Shown here piece after piece: positions 20,306 to 25,302 of a DNA stretch of 25,302 bases. This DNA is from a virus, in the IMG/VR virus record IMGVR_UViG_3300017776_000171, positions 1-25,302 of that record; one strand, given 5' to 3'. Under the pieces are notes generated by a model. It made no database searches. It saw only the letters and a list, made by a program, of their open reading frames with translations, and was not told the origin of the DNA. Position numbers and translations under genes: made by a program. Every line of letters begins with the position of its first letter. Position 1 is the stretch's first letter.

Positions 20306-21092
20306 AGAACGCTATGTACCAGCAGAGGTTTATCATGCAGACCCAGCCTATTCTGCCAGCGACCTAAAGCTTATAACAAGCACTTGTCCACAAGTCTTTT
20401 ATCAAAGTAAATACCAAAAACAAAAGATAGAACACGAACCAGCTTTAAAAAAAGCATTTAGAGTTGGTGAGCTATGCCACGCATTTACTTTAGAACCAGA
20501 CAGAGCAAAGACATCTTATGGTGTTTGTCTTAGTAGAGCAACAAAAGCTGGTAAAGCACAAGCAGAAGAGATGGCAGCAAAAGGTATAGAACCTATATCA
20601 AATACAGAATACGAACTAGCATCTAATGTTGCTAATGCTGTACATAAACACCCTCTTGCCAAACAACTTCTTTCTAAAGGTTTTGCCGAACAAAGCTTTT
20701 GGAAAGATGATAAAGAAACAGGGCTGTCTTGTAAAGCAAGATGCGACTTTATTAATGGCGATACTATTATCGACCTAAAAACAACTGGCGAGGGTAACAG
20801 CAACCCAGATAAGTTTATAAAGTCAGTTGCGAACTACCTTTATCATCTTCAAGCTGCTCATTACTTAGAAGTAATAGGTGCAAAGCGATTTGTATTCATA
20901 GCAGTTGAAAAAGTCTTTCCTCATGCCATAAGCATTACAGAATTAGACGAAGATGCGCTTGCCGAAGGCAGATGGCTAAGACAAGAAGCACTTAAAAAGA
21001 TTAGCCAATGCCATACAGATTCTTATTGGCAGGGCTACTCAGAAGAGATCCACAAACTCAGCTTACCAAGTTGGGCATACAAACAAACCTAA
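20292..21092 (+). CDS. PD-(D/E)XK exonuclease (RecE/DUF3799-like)
   Basis: The product has 266 residues. An N-terminal YSASDLKLITSTCPQVFY (20-37) and FRVGELCHAFTLEPDRA (56-72) precede the catalytic part: D152, then IIDLKTT with D161 and K163, and HLQAAHYLEV near 185-194, where Q187 completes the motif. This is the order of the DUF3799 and exonuclease VIII type. It would resect double-stranded ends 5' to 3' to expose single strands for the ERF protein encoded next, giving a two-component recombination system. It starts inside the preceding gene and ends four bases before the ERF gene. Confidence 0.88.
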   Translation: MTKTKERYVPAEVYHADPAYSASDLKLITSTCPQVFYQSKYQKQKIEHEPALKKAFRVGELCHAFTLEPDRAKTSYGVCLSRATKAGKAQAEEMAAKGIEPISNTEYELASNVANAVHKHPLAKQLLSKGFAEQSFWKDDKETGLSCKARCDFINGDTIIDLKTTGEGNSNPDKFIKSVANYLYHLQAAHYLEVIGAKRFVFIAVEKVFPHAISITELDEDALAEGRWLRQEALKKISQCHTDSYWQGYSEEIHKLSLPSWAYKQT

Positions 21093-21096
21093 AACA

Positions 21097-21777
21097 ATGA
21101 CAGAAACACATCCATGCGCTGCAGTAGCAGCAGCTTTACAAAAAGCACAAGCAGAATTTCCAACAATGGGTAAGACCAAACAAGTTGGTGTAGGTTCTTT
21201 TGGTTACAGCTATTTACCTTTGGAGCAAATGCTTTCTTTGGTTACACCTGTACTTCTTAAGAATGGTCTTTGTATATCTCAAGGCTTTGGCTGTAGTGCT
21301 ACAGGCGAAACACTTATAGTTACAAGACTTATTCATAAAAGTGGTGGCATGATTAAAAGCGAACTGCCAATATTTTTATCAGAAAAAGATATGGCTAATC
21401 CTAAGAAAAACCAAACTCATATATGGGGTGGTGCAGTTACATACCAAAGAAGATACAGCATTAAGTTGATCTTAGGTCTTGAAACAGATATGGATTTTAA
21501 TATGGAAGAAGAAGAAAAAGTGCAAGAAAAAAAGATTAATAAAGGCGAAGTTATAGAAACATTGCGAGAACAAGTACAAGCAAAGGTATCTAACAAACCA
21601 GATACCGATGCAACTTTTGGTCTAGCAAAAAAAGCTATCGAAATTGCTTCTTCTGAAGATCAATTAACAGACCATAAAAAAAATATTGCCACTAGATTTG
21701 CTCAGGGTAAACTTACCCAAGAACAAAAACTCGAACTAGACAGAGCAATTATTTCAAAACAAATGAAACTTAAATGA
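21097..21777 (+). CDS. ERF-family single-strand annealing protein
   Basis: The product has 226 residues. The ERF region spans residues about 1-130 and includes FGYSYLPLEQMLSLVTPVLL near 35-54, KSGGMIKSELPI near 81-92 and the diagnostic WGGAVTYQRRYSIKLILGLE near 110-129. The C-terminal part is charged and helical and likely variable. ERF proteins anneal complementary single strands and promote recombination or genome circularisation. It follows a partner exonuclease, as expected, and overlaps the next gene by ATGA. Confidence 0.92.
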   Translation: MTETHPCAAVAAALQKAQAEFPTMGKTKQVGVGSFGYSYLPLEQMLSLVTPVLLKNGLCISQGFGCSATGETLIVTRLIHKSGGMIKSELPIFLSEKDMANPKKNQTHIWGGAVTYQRRYSIKLILGLETDMDFNMEEEEKVQEKKINKGEVIETLREQVQAKVSNKPDTDATFGLAKKAIEIASSEDQLTDHKKNIATRFAQGKLTQEQKLELDRAIISKQMKLK

Positions 21778-22007
21778 TTGACCAAGCTTATCTTTCAACC
21801 AAAGACCTCGCAGAAAGATATGGTATTACACAAAGAACCATCAAGAAATGGCGAACTAATACCAGAAGAGGTAAAGCAGAAGGTCCAGAGTGGTACAACG
21901 TATCACGACAGGCTACTGCTATGGGGCAACCTCTAATCAGATATGCCCTCCCTCATGTTCTTGCATGGGAAGAAACAAATTCAATTACACCTCTCAAATC
22001 TTTTTAA
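21774..22007 (+). CDS. Small helix-turn-helix DNA-binding protein, 77 residues
   Basis: The product begins MIDQAYLSTKDLAERYGITQ and continues with RTIKKWRTNTRRGKAEGPEW. A helix-turn-helix of the excisionase/MerR-like type spans about residues 6-28, followed by a basic loop like the wing of such proteins. It could regulate the operon or serve as an excisionase-like factor, but no integrase is visible. It lies between the ERF gene and the SSB-like gene and starts inside the former. Confidence 0.78.
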   Translation: MIDQAYLSTKDLAERYGITQRTIKKWRTNTRRGKAEGPEWYNVSRQATAMGQPLIRYALPHVLAWEETNSITPLKSF

Positions 22008-22009
22008 TT

Positions 22010-22294
22010 ATGGCTTACGAAACTATTTTTACAGGGCGTTTAGTCCTTTTCAATAACTCTGAAAAAAAATCAGAAAAATCACCAGACTTAGGTGGCAACA
22101 TAGAATACACTTTGCAAGATGCTATGGCATTAGCAGAATGGATTACAGCCCAAGAAGGCGAAGATAATTATGCTGGCGAAAAGGTAGTCAAAATACCTGT
22201 AAGTGCTTGGCATAAAGAATCTAAAAATGGCACCTCTTTCATATCAGGTTCAACCTCAGTACTAAAAACTGAAAAAGAAGAATTACCTTTTTAA
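22010..22294 (+). CDS. Candidate ssDNA-binding protein with acidic C-terminal tail
   Basis: The product has 94 residues from ATG at 22010, two bases after the previous stop; an upstream ATG at 21890 lies inside the previous gene and is rejected. It begins MAYETIFTGRLVLFNNSEKK, has beta-rich segments (VVKIPVSAWHKESKNGTSF), and ends TEKEELPF. That ending resembles the acidic PF tip by which bacterial SSB proteins recruit partners (DDDIPF in E. coli). Located beside an exonuclease and an annealing protein, an OB-fold SSB role is plausible, but no SSB family signature is clear. Confidence 0.55.
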   Translation: MAYETIFTGRLVLFNNSEKKSEKSPDLGGNIEYTLQDAMALAEWITAQEGEDNYAGEKVVKIPVSAWHKESKNGTSFISGSTSVLKTEKEELPF

Positions 22295-22295
22295 A

Positions 22296-22658
22296 ATGGC
22301 AAAGATTTTAAAACAAGTATCTAACCCTAAACTTCCAAATAATGTTGCAGTATTTCAAGACCATCTCGCACTTGGTCTTGAGTGCTTTGATCTAGATTGG
22401 TTTGACTTTAGACCACACACTTGCGAAAACAAAGATTATGGAACTGGCATTTTGTTTAGTCAATTAAAAGATGTTTCTGAAGAATTTGCTGCAGAATTTT
22501 CCATAATTGTTTCTAACGAAGGATTGCATCTACCTAATCAAAAAATCTTATTCTTCAGTAATGAACAACCACCAACTAAAATGGCCTTACTTGTTTTATC
22601 AGCTATGGTCTCACATGAACCACTTAACTTTGAATGTCCAGAATGCGAAAACCATTAG
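22296..22658 (+). CDS. Hypothetical protein with C-terminal CxxC, 120 residues
   Basis: The product begins MAKILKQVSNPKLPNNVAVF and contains FDLDWFDFRPHTCENKDYG, a beta-rich middle, and ends FECPECENH. The terminal CPEC could be half of a zinc ribbon, with the partner supplied by another subunit or by the earlier cysteines. It follows the SSB-like gene by one base and overlaps the next gene. No family recognised. Confidence 0.65.
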   Translation: MAKILKQVSNPKLPNNVAVFQDHLALGLECFDLDWFDFRPHTCENKDYGTGILFSQLKDVSEEFAAEFSIIVSNEGLHLPNQKILFFSNEQPPTKMALLVLSAMVSHEPLNFECPECENH

Positions 22659-23026
22659 TAGTAGATTATGCCGATCTTATGGGCAAAACAGTAGTTAGAA
22701 CATTTGACAAAGCTGTTTTTAAATGTATAACTATTAACTGTGTAACAAAGGAAGATAAACTTTTTATAACTATTATCAGACGAAGTGATTTTGTTACTGA
22801 TCCTAAAACTCCTAATGAATGGGGGCTAGGTAAAGTTGACAAGCAAATGCTTATTGATTGGGATAACTTTTTTGAAAACTATGAATTTTCTGAAAAAGAT
22901 TGCGCCACCATGTCTGGTAATAATTTCACTAATAATGTTATACAAGCCAACTGGCAGCACATAAAAAAAGTATTTTTAAAAGATTTTAAAGACGGATCAC
23001 ATGGGAAATCGAATCAATCTAAATGA
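22634..23026 (+). CDS. Hypothetical protein, up to 130 residues
   Basis: Two starts are possible, ATG at 22634 or ATG at 22643; neither has a clear ribosome binding site, and both lie inside the previous gene. From the second start the product begins MRKPLVVDYADLMGKTVVRT. It has a beta-rich N-terminal half with two cysteines, an aromatic stretch (WDNFFENYEFSEKDC) and a basic helical C-terminus. It overlaps the next gene by 26 bases. No family recognised. Confidence 0.62.
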   Translation: MSRMRKPLVVDYADLMGKTVVRTFDKAVFKCITINCVTKEDKLFITIIRRSDFVTDPKTPNEWGLGKVDKQMLIDWDNFFENYEFSEKDCATMSGNNFTNNVIQANWQHIKKVFLKDFKDGSHGKSNQSK

Positions 23027-23285
23027 CTTAAAACAATACATAGTTGATAAAGGTTTTATTGTCGAAAAGTATTGTTATAAATGCAAAAAAGTAAGTTATC
23101 GTAACGAGAAAGATGCAAAAGTTATTGCTTCTGAAATGTATAAACAAGGGAAAGGTCATACCTTTGCATATGCTTGTACAAAAGGTAATGGGTGGCATCT
23201 TACCTCTAAAAAACCAAGAAGTGCTTGTTGCCCTAAAGTAAGAAAGCAAGCAAAATCAAATAGACACAACTGTTGGAAAAAATAA
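23001..23285 (+). CDS. Small basic cysteine-rich protein, 94 residues
   Basis: The product begins MGNRINLNDLKQYIVDKGFI. It has cysteines in YCYKCKK near residues 24-30, one in YACTKG, a pair SACCPK and a late HNCWKK, so one or two zinc sites are likely. It also contains HTFAYACTKGNGWHLTSKK. Basic, with no membrane segment, compatible with nucleic acid binding. GGA lies about six bases before the start. Its stop forms TAATG with the next gene. Family not recognised. Confidence 0.65.
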   Translation: MGNRINLNDLKQYIVDKGFIVEKYCYKCKKVSYRNEKDAKVIASEMYKQGKGHTFAYACTKGNGWHLTSKKPRSACCPKVRKQAKSNRHNCWKK

Positions 23286-23494
23286 TGGAAAATATAAAAA
23301 AACAAAAACTTATAAAAGAACTGCAAAGACAGGTTGCAGATTTGCGTAAATTTCAAGAAGATTTTAAAAAAAATATTCCTGATGGTGATAATATGAATTT
23401 AAGGGATTTACAATATATGAATGGAATAATGGAAAAAATGAAGTTAGAACATGAAACAGTTTTAAGAGAATATTTCAACTTTAAAGAATCATGA
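23285..23494 (+). CDS. Coiled-coil protein, 69 residues
   Basis: ATG at 23285 overlaps the preceding TAA (TAATG) and is preferred over an in-frame ATG 12 bases upstream. The product begins MENIKKQKLIKELQRQVADL and is helical and highly charged, with regular leucine/isoleucine spacing, broken once by PDGDNMN near residues 32-38. It probably dimerises. It overlaps the next gene by ATGA. No family recognised. Confidence 0.62.
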   Translation: MENIKKQKLIKELQRQVADLRKFQEDFKKNIPDGDNMNLRDLQYMNGIMEKMKLEHETVLREYFNFKES

Positions 23495-23772
23495 GTGATC
23501 CAAAAAAACTTTTTCGTTTAAAAGAAATTAGGAGGAAAAACCTTGAAAAAAATTTATTAGATGTTGAACTAAAAGGCTATGACCATTATGTTTTTATGAA
23601 CGATAGAAACAAAGCACAAGTTGTAAGTAAAGATGGCAAATGGGTTACTGAACATATAAGAACAGCAATTCTTAAATTTAATTATGAAGTTGATAAACTA
23701 GAAAAATTAAAGGTCAAAGATTTTACAGATAAAGAGGTTATTGAATATGAAAAAACTTTTTTATCGGGTTAG
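23491..23772 (+). CDS. Hypothetical protein, 93 residues
   Basis: The product begins MSDPKKLFRLKEIRRKNLEK, with a basic helix followed by a small beta section (YDHYVFMNDRNKAQVV and SKDGKWVTEH) and a charged helical end. It is the last plus-strand gene of the recombination operon. Its final 35 bases overlap the 3' end of a convergent minus-strand gene. No terminator is obvious at the junction. No family recognised. Confidence 0.6.
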   Translation: MSDPKKLFRLKEIRRKNLEKNLLDVELKGYDHYVFMNDRNKAQVVSKDGKWVTEHIRTAILKFNYEVDKLEKLKVKDFTDKEVIEYEKTFLSG

Positions 23773-24013
23773 TCTTTTTTTCTTTTCTTACTTCTTTAGC
23801 AACAAGATTAGCTTCTAATTCAACCAACCTACCTAGTAAAGAGGCAAGAAAAACATCTTGTTCCATTTGATGTCTTACTAAATGAGTGCAGTATCTTTTT
23901 ATATTGTCATAGTCATTGCTTTTCATAATTTCTCTACATCTCATTTCAACTGATAGTTTTAGCTCTGTTGGAGCTTCTTCTATTTCAATGTTAAGAAATT
24001 TTTTGATGTTCAT
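23738..24013 (-). CDS. Hypothetical helical protein, 91 residues
   Basis: The product begins MNIKKFLNIEIEEAPTELKL and includes REIMKSNDYDNIKRYCTHLV and RHQMEQDVFLASLLGRLVEL, all predicted helix, and ends in a lysine-rich tail NPIKKFFHIQ. It starts inside the previous minus-strand gene (ATGA) and converges with the plus-strand operon. The tail could contact membrane or nucleic acid. No family recognised. Confidence 0.62.
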   Translation of the reverse strand: MNIKKFLNIEIEEAPTELKLSVEMRCREIMKSNDYDNIKRYCTHLVRHQMEQDVFLASLLGRLVELEANLVAKEVRKEKKTNPIKKFFHIQ

Positions 24014-24171
24014 TTTACAGGAAATAATTTTTCTTCAAGCATTTTTACTATTGCATCATCAACATCATTATCTGACTTTGCGGCAAGATCCTTTAATAGG
24101 CTCAAGGCAGCTTTACGCAGTGATTCAGATTTACCAAATTTAATAAATAAACCAATTAAAAATTTAGACAT
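24010..24171 (-). CDS. Small helical protein, 53 residues
   Basis: ATG at 24169-24171 and TGA at 24010-24012 enclose a product that begins MSKFLIGLFIKFGKSESLRK, with an amphipathic or weakly hydrophobic N-terminal helix, then LSLLKDLAAKSDNDVDDAIV and an acidic to basic tail EEKLFPVK. It overlaps the next gene as ATGA, which supports it. Probably a peripheral membrane or assembly peptide. No family recognised. Confidence 0.6.
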   Translation of the reverse strand: MSKFLIGLFIKFGKSESLRKAALSLLKDLAAKSDNDVDDAIVKMLEEKLFPVK

Positions 24172-24205
24172 TGTGTTTTATGTTCTTTCCTTAACATACC
24201 AAACA

Positions 24206-24367
24206 TTATCGGTTTTGGCCTTCTAGCCTGCTAACCGCTTGCGATAACTTGTTTAACCTGTTGTAAATATCTATAATGGTTTGTTCTCTGCGATTACTTA
24301 TATTAGATAGCACCATGACAAAAGCAGTAGCTGCTGCGCCGATTAACATAGCCTGTACCTCTGTCAT
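24206..24367 (-). CDS. Membrane-anchored small protein, holin- or spanin-associated type, 53 residues
   Basis: The ATG at 24367 is preferred over one 96 bases upstream because it follows a good promoter and gives a typical layout. The product begins MTEVQAMLIGAAATAFVMVL, one membrane helix, and continues with SNISNRREQTIIDIYNRLNK, a coiled-coil region. A membrane helix followed by a coiled coil suggests a small envelope protein, perhaps linked to lysis because the holin-like gene is next door in the opposite direction. Exact role unknown. Confidence 0.6.
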   Translation of the reverse strand: MTEVQAMLIGAAATAFVMVLSNISNRREQTIIDIYNRLNKLSQAVSRLEGQNR

Positions 24368-24382
24368 TTGCCAAAATGCGTA

Positions 24383-24410
24383 ATTATATCTAGTATGACT
24401 AATAAAACAA
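24383..24410 (-). promoter_or_regulatory. Sigma-70-type promoter for minus-strand trio
   Basis: On the minus strand, TTGTTT (24405-24410) and TATAAT (24383-24388) are 16 bases apart, just upstream of the start at 24367. It lacks the GGGGAA and AGGG..AGAG elements of the four-copy module, so this block is probably controlled differently. It lies in the 46-base gap between divergent genes. Confidence 0.5.
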
Positions 24411-24413
24411 GTT

Positions 24414-24809
24414 ATGGCAGAAGAGATTAAAAAAGGTCCACTACAAAAATTAAAAGAAAACATTACTGATAAGGAGGAGCAATTAGCTTTTATATCTGTA
24501 ATCGTAAGACTTGGTGTTGTCGCTTGGAGTGGCTTTATAGTGTCCCTTAACTACATTTCTTTGCCGGGCTACAGCAATGAGCCAAAGGATATAACTTTTC
24601 CAGCAAGTTTGCTGACAGGAGCCCTTGCCAGTTTTGGTTTAGAAGGTGCTAAAAAAAGAGGTGATGGTACTTTTAAACCTGATGAAAAACCATTAAACAA
24701 GAAAGAAGTTGAAGCGTTACTAGCACAACAATCTGGTGGTTATCAAACAGTTAGAATAGAAACACCTATAAAAATTATTGGTACTAAAGTAGTTGATCCA
24801 AAAAAATGA
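24414..24809 (+). CDS. Holin-like membrane protein, 131 residues
   Basis: The product begins MAEEIKKGPLQKLKENITDK. It has two hydrophobic segments, near residues 27-48 (ISVIVRLGVVAWSGFIVSLN) and 60-79 (ITFPASLLTGALASFGLEGA), joined by a short loop with proline and glycine, then a charged cytoplasmic C-terminus with KKRGDGTFKPDEKPLNKKEV. This layout matches proteins annotated as holins in marine phages, but no lysin gene is in view. It overlaps the next gene as ATGA. Divergent from the minus-strand trio. Confidence 0.65.
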   Translation: MAEEIKKGPLQKLKENITDKEEQLAFISVIVRLGVVAWSGFIVSLNYISLPGYSNEPKDITFPASLLTGALASFGLEGAKKRGDGTFKPDEKPLNKKEVEALLAQQSGGYQTVRIETPIKIIGTKVVDPKK

Positions 24810-25302
24810 AAAAACTTCTTCCATTCTTGTTTTTATTATCAGCACCAGCTTACGCTGATATAACACAAAAATTTACTACATCTGCCCAGATTACTGTTGA
24901 TATGCCGTACTCTGTTACGAATAAATTAGGTACGACATATTCAATATCAGGTAACAACATAACTCCTTCAGTTACTAGTGGTGGATCTACTACAGCACAA
25001 CAAATAGGTGGTTTAAATTTAGGCAGTTTAACCGCAGGGGTTCCAGCTTTAATACAAACTGATAAATCAGTTACAACAGCAGGGTCAGCATTTAGTTTGA
25101 CAGAAGCAATAAATATGGGTGATGCAACGCCTTCTGCTGTTACTCCTTCTAGTGGTATAGCAGCATTACCTCATCTATCAGGACAAACAACAGTAGGAAG
25201 TGGTGGTACTCTTGGATCTGGAGCTATGACTTCTTTATCATCAGGTGTTCACACTTGTAGTGGTGCATTTGGTTCTGGTTCTAGCTGCATAGGATCAACT
25301 AC
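24806..25302 (+). CDS. Secreted Thr/Ser/Gly-rich protein (partial, runs off right edge)
   Basis: ATG at 24806 lies in the ATGA overlap with the holin-like stop, and the frame is open to the window end, 165 complete codons. The product begins MKKLLPFLFLLSAPAYA, a clear Sec signal peptide with likely cleavage before DITQKF. The rest is low in charge and rich in Thr, Ser, Gly and Ala, with TVDMPYSVTNKLGTTYSISG near residues 31-50 and two cysteines in HTCSGAFGSGSSC. A similar secreted protein often follows a holin-like gene in marine phages, from memory. It may act in the periplasm during lysis or be displayed on the host; function unknown. Confidence 0.8.
   Translation, partial: MKKLLPFLFLLSAPAYADITQKFTTSAQITVDMPYSVTNKLGTTYSISGNNITPSVTSGGSTTAQQIGGLNLGSLTAGVPALIQTDKSVTTAGSAFSLTEAINMGDATPSAVTPSSGIAALPHLSGQTTVGSGGTLGSGAMTSLSSGVHTCSGAFGSGSSCIGST

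Noticed and set aside
21774-22007. Excisionase of a temperate phage.
   Set aside because: The helix-turn-helix resembles excisionases, but no integrase, attachment site or repressor is visible, so it is left as a general DNA-binding protein.
22507-22698. 63-residue plus-strand frame inside the 22296-23026 gene pair.
   Set aside because: It overlaps two better frames that are chained to their neighbours, and its composition is that of an out-of-frame translation.
1-25302. Diversity-generating retroelement or retron.
   Set aside because: No reverse transcriptase motif (YxDD in an RT context) was seen in any frame, and no template/variable repeat pair was noticed near the tail genes.

Overview
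The window looks like about 25 kb of the genome of a tailed phage with a siphovirus-type morphogenesis module. Its DNA is AT-rich, its genes are small and tightly packed, and they are coupled by TAATG, ATGA and TGATG junctions. The protein types (a DUF4055-like portal, a gp13-like capsid protein, very small lysine-rich virion-region proteins, a holin-like protein followed by a secreted Thr/Ser/Gly-rich protein) resemble uncultured marine phages. The host cannot be fixed from the sequence. No integrase, repressor, tRNA or RNA polymerase gene is visible, so a lytic lifestyle is possible but not shown.

Left and middle (1 to 16447, all on the minus strand). Read from right to left, this is one long block. 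A replication-initiator-like helix-turn-helix gene comes first, then three small unknown genes, a ParB-like protein with a C5 cytosine DNA methyltransferase, a CmoA-like methyltransferase, small and large terminase, portal, MuF-type minor head protein, five tiny basic genes, scaffold, major capsid protein, a decoration-like protein, connector and neck genes, tail terminator, tail tube, tail assembly chaperones, and the tape measure protein cut by the left edge. The chaperone gene carries a well-formed -1 frameshift signal: an A AAA AAC heptamer, a 7-nt spacer and a GCGAGA/TCTCGC stem. The initiator gene carries four imperfect iterons next to three AT-rich 15-mers, an arrangement like the phage lambda origin inside gene O.

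Centre (16441 to 18380). A plus-strand RusA resolvase gene starts inside the first codons of the minus-strand initiator gene. It is followed by back-to-back terminators, two small minus-strand genes, an unusual array of five 49-bp units that are each roughly palindromic, another terminator, one more minus-strand gene, and a divergent promoter region. Four copies of one promoter module (-35 and -10 elements, GGGGAA in the spacer, an AGGG..AGAG box near the predicted start site) serve the minus genes at 17471 and 18194 and the plus genes at 18379 and 19884.

Right (18379 to 25302, mostly plus strand). A first operon encodes three small unknown proteins, a DUF2958-like protein and an HNH-AP2 endonuclease. 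A second operon starts with a 44-residue secreted peptide and encodes a coiled-coil protein, a PD-(D/E)XK exonuclease, an ERF-type annealing protein, a small DNA-binding protein, a 94-residue protein with an SSB-like acidic tail, and five unknown proteins. It meets a short convergent minus-strand block (three small genes, one membrane-anchored). Beyond that lie a holin-like gene and a secreted protein running off the right edge.

Taken together, the central region looks like a replication and early-transcription hub. Exonuclease, ERF, RusA and the SSB-like protein form a recombination set. The minus-strand block holds late packaging and structural genes, and its promoter does not match the early module.
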